This document shows positions 7,989 through 16,066 of a stretch of 64,000 nt of DNA, one piece after another; positions within the stretch are counted from its first letter, which is position 1, and each line of letters opens with the position of its first letter. The stretch lies in NCBI GenBank assembly GCA_944320685.1, contig CALUIK010000005.1, positions 1-64,000 of the forward strand, read 5' to 3'. The DNA comes from an uncultured Alistipes sp. (GTDB taxonomy: Bacteria; Bacteroidota; Bacteroidia; Bacteroidales; Rikenellaceae). Made by a program: the position numbers and the translations under genes. The notes beneath the pieces were generated by a model that was not told the DNA's origin, did no database searches, and saw nothing but the letters and a program-made list of their open reading frames with translations.

Positions 7989-9203
7989 CTATGCTTTCGA
8001 GCCCTTGGTGCCGCCGCCGAGCGAGTAGTTGAAGATGTTCTCCTTGTAGCTGGTGATCTTGAACGACGCCTCACGGCTGCGGCGCAGCGCTATGTCTACA
8101 AGGCGGTCGATAAGGCGGTCGAACGATACTCCCGACGCCTCCCACAGGTAGAATGACAGCGACCCCGGAATGGTGTTGATCTCGTTGACATATACCTTGC
8201 CCGTGGCTTCGTCTATCATGAAGTCGATGCGGGCCACGCCGTCGCACCCGAGTGTCTTGAATGTCTCCACGGCGGTGGTGCGTATCAGGTCGGTGGTCTG
8301 CTGCGGCAGCCGTGCCGGTATCTCGCGTACTGTCGAGCGCATGCCCTGCGACTTGGTGCCGCCGCGTTTTGCGCCGCCCTTGCCGCCGCCGAGATACTTG
8401 TCCTGATAACTGAGGATCTCGCCGCTGCGTACGGGGGCCTCGCATACCGATGCCTCGCATTCATAGTAGTCGCCCAGCACCGAGCAGTTGATCTCGCGCA
8501 GCTGCTCGACAAGGTGTTCGACGATGATGCGCTTCGAGTAGGCGGTTGCGTTCTCTATGGCCTCTATGAGGTGTTCGCGGTCGTGTACGGCCTCGATGCC
8601 GACGCTCGAGCCCGAGTCGGCGGGTTTGACGATGACGGGATAATTGAGCTTGCCCTCCACGCGGTCGATTACCTGCTGCTGGCGGTCGTACCACTCCTTG
8701 TCGGTGAGCCATACATAGTCGACCACGGGGATTCCGCTCTGTGCGAGGATCATCTTCATGGTAATCTTGTCCATGCCGTTGGCCGAGGCGAGGACGTTGC
8801 AGCCGGCGTAGGGTATGCCTGTCATCTCGAAAGCTCCCTGCACCGAGCCGTCCTCGCAGTTGGTGCCGTGGAGCGCGGGCAGGATGACGTCTATCTCGGC
8901 CGCGACATCGCTGCAGAAGGGTCTGCGGTGTACCTTGTAGAGGCGGTTGTCGCCGTATACGGGACGCATGTATACCTCTTCGCATGAGGCGAAGAGCTGG
9001 TCCATGTGCTTGTAGTTCTCGCTGTGCCGCAGCGCCTCGCCCGTATACCAGCGGCCTTGCTTGGAAATGTATATGGGCGTTACGTCGTATTTGTCGGTGT
9101 CGACGGCCTCCATGGCCTGTATGGCCGTGATGACCGATATTTCGTTTTCGACCGAACGGCCGCCGAAGACGACGCCGATATTGGTTTTTCCGTTCCTGTT
9201 CAT
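7989..9203 (-). CDS. ddl: D-alanine--D-alanine ligase
   Basis: A 404-residue ATP-grasp ligase joining two D-alanines for the peptidoglycan stem. Visible motifs are VFGGRSVENEISV at the N-terminus, HGTNCEDGSVQG (about 110-121), GSSVGIE (about 199) and VNEINTIPGS (about 345-354) that binds Mg-ATP. The omega-loop keeps the Lys-Tyr pair (DKYL) expected of a D-Ala-D-Ala rather than a D-Ala-D-lactate enzyme. It then carries a Gly/Lys-rich insertion of about 15 residues, which makes the protein longer than the usual 300-360 residues. It follows murF by 85 bp on the same strand, giving two consecutive steps of precursor assembly. Confidence 0.93.
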   Translation of the reverse strand: MNRNGKTNIGVVFGGRSVENEISVITAIQAMEAVDTDKYDVTPIYISKQGRWYTGEALRHSENYKHMDQLFASCEEVYMRPVYGDNRLYKVHRRPFCSDVAAEIDVILPALHGTNCEDGSVQGAFEMTGIPYAGCNVLASANGMDKITMKMILAQSGIPVVDYVWLTDKEWYDRQQQVIDRVEGKLNYPVIVKPADSGSSVGIEAVHDREHLIEAIENATAYSKRIIVEHLVEQLREINCSVLGDYYECEASVCEAPVRSGEILSYQDKYLGGGKGGAKRGGTKSQGMRSTVREIPARLPQQTTDLIRTTAVETFKTLGCDGVARIDFMIDEATGKVYVNEINTIPGSLSFYLWEASGVSFDRLIDRLVDIALRRSREASFKITSYKENIFNYSLGGGTKGSKA

Positions 9204-9288
9204 ATCTTATCTGTTTTCGGCACGCTCTGCGGCGGCCGGCCTGTTATTTGTTTTGTGTGGCTGCGTCCCGTTGTTGCGGCTGTTGCTG

Positions 9289-10851
9289 TTAACGGAACGA
9301 ATCGGGAAGGTCGTTCTCGTAGAGTATGACGTCGCCCTGTGTGAGCGTACGGTTCAGGAAAGCCGAGGCTTCGGTGAACGATGCCGTCTGGTGTATGCAT
9401 TCGGCGGGGAATCCCGCCTCGGCGAGGCCTTGGGTTATGGCTTCGCGGTTGGTGAGGTTCACAACCACGGCCACGTCGCACGCCTTGGCCATGTCGCGGC
9501 CGAACTGCCGATTCAACTCCGCCTGACGCTCGCCCAGTTCGACGAAGCCCGGGGTGACGATGATGCGGCGCCCGCCCACGTCGACGGCGAAGTCGCGCAA
9601 CACCTCGAGAGCCATCCTTGCGCCCGCGGGGTTCGAGTTGTAGGCGTCGTCGATGACCGTGATGCCGCCCGAGGCGCGGTTGATGCTCAAGCGGTGCTCG
9701 ATCTGTTCTATGCGGCGCATGGCGCGCTTCTGCAGCGCCTCATCCACACCCAAGCGGTCGGCTACGGCGATTGCTGCCAGCAGGTTGAGTATGTTGCCGC
9801 GCCCTGCCAGCTGTGTGGCGTATCCCGTGCGCAGGGTCCCGTGAGCGGTGACCGAGAAGTCGGTGAGTTTCGACGTGTAGTTTATGTCTACGGCGCGGTA
9901 GTCCGCCCCTTCATTATGTACGGCGTAAGTCACGATGCGGCTGTCGTGCGGGGCATTGCTCGATGCTATGGGTTCCGAGTCGAGGTTCACCACGCCCATG
10001 CCATCTTCCGGCAGCGCGTCGAGGAGTTCGAATTTCGTGCGCAGGATGTTGTCCACCGTGTGGAACGTTTCGAGGTGCATCTCGCCGACGGCGGTGACGA
10101 TACCGATCGTGGGGTGCACCAGATCGCATATCTCGCGTATGTCGCCCGGCTGCTTGGCCCCCATCTCGACGATGAATATGTCGTGGTAGGGTTTGAGCTG
10201 CTCGCGCACCGTGCGCACGACGCCGAGCGTGGTGTTGTAGTTTCCCGGGGTCATCAGTACGTTGTATTTTTCGGAGAGTATGCGGTAGAGGTAGTTTTTG
10301 GTCGAGGTCTTGCCGAAGCTGCCCGTGACGCCTATGACGGTAAGGCGGGGCATCGAGGCGAGCGTCTGCTGCGCCTCGCGGTAGTAGCGGTGTACGATAT
10401 ATTTCTCTATGGGCCTGTTTATCACGTCTGCGGCGAGCATGAGTACGGGCAGTGCCAGCAGTCCCAGCGCTACGGCCGGCATGAAGTGGGGGATGTATAT
10501 GAACGACAGGATGATTGCCGCGAGAGTCAATACCCCCGCCGTGATGAGGAGCCGTATGACGCGCATCGTGTAGACGAGCGGTTTCTTGTATTTGACCTTC
10601 AGTTCCTGCCATGCCAGATAGAGCATGATTATAATGGCCATACCGACGACGTTGTCCGTCAGTATCCAGCAGGCGACGGCCAGCGCTGCGATCGTGGCGG
10701 CCCACTGCGGTTTGTACGACTTGGGCAGCCAGCGGCGGTAGCGCGAGAAACGGTATGAGTTCTGCTGGTACATCATGATGTCGTATCGCAGCATGGCGAA
10801 CCACAACGTGGCGTAGGCCGCCAGAAATATCAGTACGAGGATCTTGTTCAT
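9289..10851 (-). CDS. murF: MurF-type Mur ligase with N-terminal membrane domain
   Basis: A 520-residue protein. Residues 1-145 contain about five hydrophobic segments (near 3-21, 51-66, 67-82, 100-119, 124-142); the remainder is a Mur ligase. The ATP P-loop is GVTGSFGKTSTK (174-185), and the conserved MEMGAK-like stretch (VEMGAKQPGDI) and VIDDAYNSNPAGA are diagnostic for MurF, which adds D-Ala-D-Ala to the UDP-MurNAc-tripeptide. Classical MurF is cytoplasmic and about 430-450 residues, so the membrane domain is an addition. Its start is 3 bp past the stop of the upstream alpha/beta hydrolase gene, and ddl lies downstream. It may be a specialised second MurF; the window cannot show whether another copy exists. 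Confidence 0.88.
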   Translation of the reverse strand: MNKILVLIFLAAYATLWFAMLRYDIMMYQQNSYRFSRYRRWLPKSYKPQWAATIAALAVACWILTDNVVGMAIIIMLYLAWQELKVKYKKPLVYTMRVIRLLITAGVLTLAAIILSFIYIPHFMPAVALGLLALPVLMLAADVINRPIEKYIVHRYYREAQQTLASMPRLTVIGVTGSFGKTSTKNYLYRILSEKYNVLMTPGNYNTTLGVVRTVREQLKPYHDIFIVEMGAKQPGDIREICDLVHPTIGIVTAVGEMHLETFHTVDNILRTKFELLDALPEDGMGVVNLDSEPIASSNAPHDSRIVTYAVHNEGADYRAVDINYTSKLTDFSVTAHGTLRTGYATQLAGRGNILNLLAAIAVADRLGVDEALQKRAMRRIEQIEHRLSINRASGGITVIDDAYNSNPAGARMALEVLRDFAVDVGGRRIIVTPGFVELGERQAELNRQFGRDMAKACDVAVVVNLTNREAITQGLAEAGFPAECIHQTASFTEASAFLNRTLTQGDVILYENDLPDSFR

Positions 10852-10854
10852 TGT

Positions 10855-11664
10855 CTACTCGGTTTTGTCGGTTTTATCGCCTGCGGGGACGCCTTCCGTA
10901 TCTTTGCCCATGAGGAAACTCTCCGCCACACGCAGGAAGAGATCCGTGTTGTCAAGCCACGAGAAGTGGCTGCCGCCCTTTACGGTGACTATGCCGGCAT
11001 CGGGTATGAGGCTCTCCATGCGCTTGGCGTCGGCCAGAGGCGTGGTGGTGTCGCGCTCGCCCCAAAAGAGGAGCGTCGGTGCCGCAATCTGCGGCATCAC
11101 GTGACACAGGTCCTCGTTGACGCACCTCGACAGTATGGCACGCATCATGGGCGTGGCGTTGTTGTAGTCCGACGATCCCGTCTTGGTGCGGTAGCGGTCT
11201 ATCATTCGTTGTGCCCGCGGGCGGCCTATGGCTATGGGGAGCACGCGTTTGGCAACCTTGTAGGAATATACCTTCCAATAATAGCTGGCCGAGCGGCGCG
11301 GTTTGACGCCTGCGGCGTCGACGAGCATCACCTTCTCCACCTCGTTACGCGAGGCGTAGAGTATAGCCACGCGGCCGCCGAAGGAGTGGCCTATGAGGAT
11401 GGGGCGCTCGATGCCGTTCTCGCGGGCGAAGGCCTCCACCGAGCGGGTATATTGCTCGACGCCCCACACTTCGTACGGCTCCTCGCTGCGGCCGAAGCCT
11501 GCGAAGTCAAAGGTAAAGACGCGGAAGCGCGCGACAAAGAATGCTCGCACGCTGTCGAATACGGTGCCGTCGCACCCCCAGCCGTGAAGCAGGAAGAGCG
11601 GCCGTCCCGAGCCCTCCTCGGTGCAGTGGAGGCGTATGCCTCCGTATGTGTAATCTCTGTCCAT
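10855..11664 (-). CDS. Alpha/beta hydrolase
   Basis: A 269-residue alpha/beta-hydrolase fold protein without a signal peptide. It shows the oxyanion region LLHGWGCDG, the nucleophile elbow GHSFGG, the acid in LLFWGERDTTTP and the catalytic His in GGSHFSWL, so the triad is complete. The start at 11664 (MDRDYTYGG) is supported by a TACATTTG element 12 nt upstream. It is the first gene of a tight trio with murF (3 bp away) and ddl, which suggests a role linked to cell-wall precursors or lipids. The substrate is unknown and the link is inference. Confidence 0.88.
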   Translation of the reverse strand: MDRDYTYGGIRLHCTEEGSGRPLFLLHGWGCDGTVFDSVRAFFVARFRVFTFDFAGFGRSEEPYEVWGVEQYTRSVEAFARENGIERPILIGHSFGGRVAILYASRNEVEKVMLVDAAGVKPRRSASYYWKVYSYKVAKRVLPIAIGRPRAQRMIDRYRTKTGSSDYNNATPMMRAILSRCVNEDLCHVMPQIAAPTLLFWGERDTTTPLADAKRMESLIPDAGIVTVKGGSHFSWLDNTDLFLRVAESFLMGKDTEGVPAGDKTDKTE

Positions 11665-11676
11665 GGTTTCTGAAAG

Positions 11677-11684
11677 CAAATGTA
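11677..11684 (-). promoter_or_regulatory. -7 element (TACATTTG) for the hydrolase-murF-ddl operon
   Basis: TACATTTG on the minus strand fits TAnnTTTG and lies 12 nt before the ATG at 11664. It favours that ATG over the one at 11709. The -33 TTG is absent at 19-20 nt. Confidence 0.55.
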
Positions 11685-11760
11685 CATATTTTTTCGCATA
11701 TGTACTCATCGCGCGGTGCCATTTACCGGCGGCGACTGGAAAAATGGCTCTTCAAGGGAC

Positions 11761-11799
11761 AAAAAAGCAGTCCGGCCCCTGAGGCCGGACTGCTTTTTT
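11761..11799. terminator. Strong bidirectional terminator
   Basis: A perfect 17-bp inverted repeat (arms 11761-11777 and 11783-11799, 5-nt loop) carries six A on one end and six T on the other. It closes the aromatic amino acid operon (minus strand) just upstream of the hydrolase-murF-ddl promoter. Confidence 0.92.
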
Positions 11800-11814
11800 G
11801 TCGAAATACATGGT

Positions 11815-12891
11815 TTACTGTTGCTTGTTCATCACATCGTTCTGACGGCTGATGCTTTCGATATGGATTGCTTCGAGCACCGTGCGCACGAACTCCTCGC
11901 TCAAGCCCATACCACGCGTGAGCGAGAGTATTCGGCGGCATATATCCTCCCAACGGTTGCTCTGCAGGATGGCGACGTTGTTGGCCTTCTTTATGCGGCC
12001 GATCTTCTCGCTGGTCTTCATGCGCTGGCTCAGGAGCTCGAACAGCTCGGCGTCGATCTGGTCGATCTGCTGGCGGCAGAGGTTCAGCTCGCTCGTGTAT
12101 TCGGGGTCGGTCGCCGTTTTGGCGCGCCACATGACGTTGTCTATCATGGTGATGCAGTCCTGTGGCGTAAGCTGCTGCGAGGCGTCGCTCCATGCCTTGT
12201 CGGGGTCGATGTGGCTCTCGATGATGAGACCGTCGTAACAGAGGTCGGCCGCCTGCTGCGAGATTCCGTAGAGCAGAGGGCGGCAGCCGCATATGTGCGA
12301 CGGGTCGCATATCATCATCATCTCGGGGAAGCGGCTGCGCATCTCGAAGATCATGTGCCACATTGGCGGGTTACGGTATTTGCTGCGACCGAAGTACGAG
12401 AATCCGCGGTGTATGAGGCCTATGTTCTCGGCAGGCACGCCCTCATTGATGAGGCGGTTCACGGCGCCGGCCCAGAGGTTGATGTCGGGCACCATAGGGT
12501 TCTTTATCAGCACTACGGCCTCCTTGTTGCCGTGCAGGCTCTCGGCTATCTCCTGTACGGCAAATGGCGATACCGTCGTGCGCGCGCCTATCCACAGGAC
12601 GTCGACGCCGTGGCGCAGGGCGCACTCCACATGCGCGTGGTTGGCCACCTCGACGGCTATGGGCAACCCCGTTTCGGCCTTCACCTCGTTGAGCCACTCG
12701 AGTCCGGGTTCGCCTATGCCCTCGAAGGTGCCGGGCTGCGTGCGGGGCTTCCACACTCCGGCGCGTATTACGTCCACACGTCCCGAGCGGGCCAGCTGCA
12801 GGGCCGTCTCGACGGTCTGTTCGCGGGTTTCAGCACTGCACGGCCCCGCTATGATGAGGGGCCGTTTGGCCCCGAGTACGAATTTTCCCAT
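11815..12891 (-). CDS. Bifunctional DAHP synthase / chorismate mutase
   Basis: A 358-residue fusion. Residues 1-265 are a 3-deoxy-7-phosphoheptulonate (DAHP) synthase of the KDO8P-synthase-like class: IAGPCSAET, GVWKPRTQPGTFEGIG, IHRGFSYFG and CDPSHICG are substrate- and metal-binding motifs. Residues about 270-345 are an AroQ-type chorismate mutase helix bundle (CRQQIDQIDAELFELLSQRM..IGRIKK). The enzyme therefore catalyses both the first step of the shikimate pathway and the chorismate-to-prephenate step. It is the last gene of the pheA operon, 18 bp after tyrA, with a strong terminator behind it. This fusion order is common in Bacteroidetes. Confidence 0.95.
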   Translation of the reverse strand: MGKFVLGAKRPLIIAGPCSAETREQTVETALQLARSGRVDVIRAGVWKPRTQPGTFEGIGEPGLEWLNEVKAETGLPIAVEVANHAHVECALRHGVDVLWIGARTTVSPFAVQEIAESLHGNKEAVVLIKNPMVPDINLWAGAVNRLINEGVPAENIGLIHRGFSYFGRSKYRNPPMWHMIFEMRSRFPEMMMICDPSHICGCRPLLYGISQQAADLCYDGLIIESHIDPDKAWSDASQQLTPQDCITMIDNVMWRAKTATDPEYTSELNLCRQQIDQIDAELFELLSQRMKTSEKIGRIKKANNVAILQSNRWEDICRRILSLTRGMGLSEEFVRTVLEAIHIESISRQNDVMNKQQ

Positions 12892-12909
12892 TTGAATGAG
12901 TTTTGGTGG

Positions 12910-13752
12910 TTATTCAAGGATCTCCCTTATCTTGTTGGCCCGATGCATCGATTCGATGAGCCCGTCGCGGTCGTCGCGCTCGATCATGCGCCGCAGTATC
13001 TGCAGCTGGTGTATGTGCTCGCGCAATACGTCCAGCACATTGTACTTGTTGCCCAGAAATATCGGGGCCCATGTCTGCGGCAGGCTCTTGGCTAGGCGTA
13101 CGGTGCTTTCGAAACCGCCGCCGGCAAGATCGAATATGTGCTCCTCTTCCCGCTCCTTCTCCAGCACGGTCAGCGCCAGCGCGAAGGAGGTGATGTGCGA
13201 GATGTGTGACACATATGCACAGTGCATGTCCTGCTCCTCGGCCGACATGTAGCGTATGGGCATGCCCAGCGTGCGGTAGATCGTCTCCACCGCGCCTGCG
13301 GCATCGTCGTCCGAGCGCTCGCGCTCGCATATGACCACGGTGCGTCCCGCGAATCCGCCGTGTACGGCGGCGTCGGGGCCGCTGTTCTCGGTACCCCACA
13401 TGGGGTGCGTTGCGACCAGCCGCCCGCGGTTGGGGTGCATCATGGTCAGTTCGCACAGTTCCTGCTTTATGGAGCCCATGTCCATGACTATCTGGTCGCG
13501 GCGTATGCGGTTGAGGATCTTGGCGGCCATCGTGGGAATGGTGTCCACAGGCGTGGCGAGTACGATCAGGTCGCTCTGCCCGAGAGCCGTCTCCATGTCG
13601 ACGATCTCGTCGACCAGCCCCAGTTCAAGGGCGCGCCGAGCGCCCGCTTCCGAGCGCTCGATGCCCATGACATGGTCGCTCAACCCCTTGTCCTTGAGGC
13701 TCAGGGCGAACGATCCTCCGATAAGGCCCAATCCTATTACGGTGGTCTTCAT
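12910..13752 (-). CDS. tyrA: Prephenate dehydrogenase
   Basis: A 280-residue NAD(P)-dependent enzyme converting prephenate to 4-hydroxyphenylpyruvate, the tyrosine branch. The Rossmann motif GLGLIGGSFA is at the very N-terminus, and ATHPMWGTENSG and SHISHITSFALA are the conserved substrate-pocket segments with the catalytic His. The length matches TyrA proteins without an ACT domain, so feedback inhibition is not evident in this polypeptide. It lies 12 bp downstream of the aminotransferase gene and 18 bp upstream of the DAHP synthase gene, all on the minus strand. Confidence 0.95.
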   Translation of the reverse strand: MKTTVIGLGLIGGSFALSLKDKGLSDHVMGIERSEAGARRALELGLVDEIVDMETALGQSDLIVLATPVDTIPTMAAKILNRIRRDQIVMDMGSIKQELCELTMMHPNRGRLVATHPMWGTENSGPDAAVHGGFAGRTVVICERERSDDDAAGAVETIYRTLGMPIRYMSAEEQDMHCAYVSHISHITSFALALTVLEKEREEEHIFDLAGGGFESTVRLAKSLPQTWAPIFLGNKYNVLDVLREHIHQLQILRRMIERDDRDGLIESMHRANKIREILE

Positions 13753-13764
13753 CGCTTGTGCGGG

Positions 13765-14943
13765 TTATCTCTTCAGGCGCGTCTTTACACGCTGTGCGGC
13801 CTCGGCCAGACGCTCTTCGGGCATGCACAGCGATATGCGGATGAAACGGGTGCCCTCGCTGCCGAAGATGCCTCCCGGCGTGGCGAAGACGTCGCATTCG
13901 TCGAGGACCTTGTCCGAGAAGGCGAAGCAGTCGCCCTCGAACCACTCGGGCAGGGCTGCCCAGATGAAGAGGCCGGCCTGTCCCTTCTGATACGTGCATC
14001 CCAGCGCGTCGAGCAGCTCGTAGCCCTTTGCCTCGCGGGCGTAGTAGGTCTTGTTGAGCTCCGTAAACCACTCCTCACCCAGTGACAGGGCCTCGGCTGC
14101 GGCGGCCTGTACGGGGAAGAACATACCCGAGTCCATGTTGCTCTTGAAGCGCAGGATATCGCTCAGCCACTCGGCACGGCCTACAACCACTCCCACACGC
14201 CAGCCGGCCATGCTGTGGCCCTTGCTGGTAGAGTTCATCTCGAGAGCCACGTCCCATGCTCCCGGAATAGAAAGTATGCTCAGGCGCAGGTTGTTGCGCA
14301 CGAAGCTGTAGGGATTGTCGTGTACGAGCAGTATGTTGTGGCGACCGGCGAAGTCGACGAGTTTCTCGAAGAGTTCCTTGGTGGGGTGCGTTCCCGTCGG
14401 CATGTTGGGATAGTTGACGAACATGAGTTTCACGCGGCTCAGGTCTTGCTTCTCCATCTCTTCGAAGTCGGGGTAGAAGCCGTTTTCGGCCTTGAGCTTG
14501 TACTCGAGGACCTCGCCTCCCGAGAGGGTGACGGCGGCACGGTAGGTGGGGTAGCCCGGGTTGGGCACCAGAACCTGATCGCCGTCGTTGAGGAATGCCA
14601 TACATATATGCATGATGCCCTCTTTCGATCCCAGCAGGGGCAGAACCTCGTTCTTGGGGTTGAGTTTGACACCGTACCACTTTTCATACCAGTCGGCATA
14701 GGCCTGACGCAGCAGGTCGCTGCCGTTGTATGGCTGGTAGGCATGTACGTCGGGGCGCTGCGCCTCCTTGCCCAGGCGGTCGATGACGCTCTTGTGGGGC
14801 GGCATGTCGGGGCTGCCGATGCCGAGGCTTATGATGTCGCGGCCAGCTTTGCGCAGTTCGGCGATTTCGCGGTTCTTCTTCGAGAAGTAATACTCCTTGA
14901 TGCAGTCCATCCTGTGCGAGGGAGCAATTTCAACCTTTGCCAT
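13765..14943 (-). CDS. PLP-dependent aminotransferase (class I/II), aromatic operon
   Basis: A 392-residue fold-type I aminotransferase. The Schiff-base Lys is in STSKGHSMAGWRVG, the pyridine-binding Asp is in LVHDNPYSFV, and the phosphate-binding Arg is near the C-terminus (TRFIRISLC). The sequence resembles LL-diaminopimelate/aspartate-type enzymes of subgroup I-gamma, but its place between pheA and tyrA implies transamination of phenylpyruvate and 4-hydroxyphenylpyruvate, or of prephenate. It begins 72 bp after pheA and ends 12 bp before tyrA. The fold is secure; the substrate comes from context. Confidence 0.9.
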   Translation of the reverse strand: MAKVEIAPSHRMDCIKEYYFSKKNREIAELRKAGRDIISLGIGSPDMPPHKSVIDRLGKEAQRPDVHAYQPYNGSDLLRQAYADWYEKWYGVKLNPKNEVLPLLGSKEGIMHICMAFLNDGDQVLVPNPGYPTYRAAVTLSGGEVLEYKLKAENGFYPDFEEMEKQDLSRVKLMFVNYPNMPTGTHPTKELFEKLVDFAGRHNILLVHDNPYSFVRNNLRLSILSIPGAWDVALEMNSTSKGHSMAGWRVGVVVGRAEWLSDILRFKSNMDSGMFFPVQAAAAEALSLGEEWFTELNKTYYAREAKGYELLDALGCTYQKGQAGLFIWAALPEWFEGDCFAFSDKVLDECDVFATPGGIFGSEGTRFIRISLCMPEERLAEAAQRVKTRLKR

Positions 14944-15015
14944 AATTTTCAGTTTTTAGAGTTAATATTTAGTTTGAACTTTTCGCCTTGTCTTGTCGTT
15001 TGCCGTTGGTTTCAA

Positions 15016-15825
15016 TTACTTTCCGCTGCGGTAGACGCCGTAGACGTGCACCTCCTCGGTAGCCTGCTGCAGGCGGTCGAGGTTCGTGATGTAGTCGTCC
15101 AGACAGCGGAACTCGAGGTCTATGTGGAAGAGGTAGTGCCACGGCTCGCTCGGTATGGGGTACGACTGCAGCTTCGAGAGGTTTATGCCGTTGAGCTGGC
15201 TCAACGCCTTGAGCAGCGATCCCTCCTTGTGGTTGGTCTTGAAGTAGAGCGACGCCTTGTTGGCATGGGGATCGATGTTGTGGTCGTGCCGCTTGAGGAT
15301 CATGAAGCGCGTGTAGTTGCTCTTTATGGTGTTGATCTCGGGCGCGAGGATCTGCAGGCCGAACATCTCGGCGGCCAGTTCGCTCGCTATGGCGGCGGTG
15401 TGGCGCAGCCCCTTTTCGGCTATGTGCCGTGCGCTGAGGGCCGTATCCTCGCTCTCGATGAGTTTCCACGGGTGCTGGTCGAGGTACTCGACGCACTGCA
15501 GCAGGGCCATAGGGTGCGACTCTACCTCGCGTATGTCATCGAGTTTGACGTCCGGCAGTGCCATTAGGTTCTGCATCACGGGCAGGTACACCTCGCCCGC
15601 AACCTGCAGGTTGGCGTCCTGAAGGATGCTGTAGTTGGCGATGATCGAGCCGGCGATCGAGTTCTCGATTGCCATGACGCCCTTGTCGGCTTCGCCGCTC
15701 TTGACGGCGGCGGCCACGCCGCGGAAGGTGTCGTGGGGCATGATCTCTATGTCGCGGCCGAAGTATTTGTTGGCCGCGATCTGGTGGAAACATCCTTCGT
15801 ATCCCTGTATGGCTACTTTCAGCAT
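15016..15825 (-). CDS. pheA: Prephenate dehydratase
   Basis: A 269-residue enzyme converting prephenate to phenylpyruvate. Residues 1-180 form the dehydratase domain (VAIQGYEGCFHQIAA, IENSIAGSIIANYSIL, and NYTRFMILKR carrying the catalytic T-R-F). Residues about 190-269 are an ACT domain for phenylalanine feedback. The usual GALV and ESRP ACT motifs are changed here (EGSLLKAL and LQSYPIPSE), so allostery may differ. The start at 15825 (MLKVAIQGYEG) is the family N-terminus. It is the first gene of the Phe/Tyr operon, and its ATG lies only 10 nt after the T-run of an attenuator. Confidence 0.95.
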   Translation of the reverse strand: MLKVAIQGYEGCFHQIAANKYFGRDIEIMPHDTFRGVAAAVKSGEADKGVMAIENSIAGSIIANYSILQDANLQVAGEVYLPVMQNLMALPDVKLDDIREVESHPMALLQCVEYLDQHPWKLIESEDTALSARHIAEKGLRHTAAIASELAAEMFGLQILAPEINTIKSNYTRFMILKRHDHNIDPHANKASLYFKTNHKEGSLLKALSQLNGINLSKLQSYPIPSEPWHYLFHIDLEFRCLDDYITNLDRLQQATEEVHVYGVYRSGK

Positions 15826-15835
15826 AGTGTCGGTT

Positions 15836-15870
15836 AAAAAAATCCTGACCGTGCTCGCACAGGTCAGGAT
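15836..15870 (-). terminator. Attenuator terminator in the pheA leader
   Basis: On the minus strand a 9-bp perfect stem (15870-15862 with 15850-15842), extended by an inner GTG/CAC pairing around a CGAG loop, is followed by a run of seven T (15842-15836), ten nucleotides before the pheA start codon. Its first arm, TCCTGACC, is also perfectly complementary to GGTCAGGA at 15920-15913, inside the leader peptide gene. That pairing would form a competing antiterminator. Confidence 0.88.
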
Positions 15871-15899
15871 CAATATCATCGTTCATAAACTCCTCTTTT

Positions 15900-15965
15900 T
15901 TAGCACGCGACCTCCTGACCGTTCACACGGTAGTAATAAAATCGCTTATAAAAGAAAGAATTCAT
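15900..15965 (-). CDS. Leader peptide of the Phe/Tyr operon (21 residues, aromatic-rich)
   Basis: A 22-codon open frame (21 residues plus TAA) starts at ATG 15965 and begins MNSFFYKRFYYYRV. Seven of its 21 residues are Phe (codons 4, 5, 9) or Tyr (codons 6, 10, 11, 12). It follows a consensus promoter by about 40 nt and precedes a terminator that abuts pheA. Segment GGTCAGGA (15920-15913), within the last third of the peptide, can pair with the first terminator arm. A ribosome stalled at the Phe/Tyr codons leaves this segment free (antitermination), while a ribosome reaching the stop codon covers it (termination). It was too short for ordinary gene calling. The role is inferred from structure. 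Confidence 0.85.
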   Translation of the reverse strand: MNSFFYKRFYYYRVNGQEVAC

Positions 15966-16008
15966 ATCTTTAAAGTCTCTTGTAATTGAGATACCCTTTA
16001 TTCGATGG

Positions 16009-16038
16009 CAAATATATCGCTATTTGTCGAGAATTCAA
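16009..16038 (-). promoter_or_regulatory. Consensus promoter of the pheA attenuated operon
   Basis: On the minus strand TTG (16038-16036), 19 nt, then TATATTTG (16016-16009) matches the Bacteroidetes sigma-ABfr consensus exactly. The predicted transcription start is near 16005, about 40 nt before the leader peptide ATG. Confidence 0.88.
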
Positions 16039-16066
16039 AATTTCGGGTGAATATTTATGCGGGTAT

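Noticed and set aside
13765..14943. LL-diaminopimelate aminotransferase (DapL) as the name for the aromatic-operon aminotransferase
   Set aside because: Sequence resemblance alone does not separate these subgroups, and the position between pheA and tyrA favours an aromatic or prephenate substrate.
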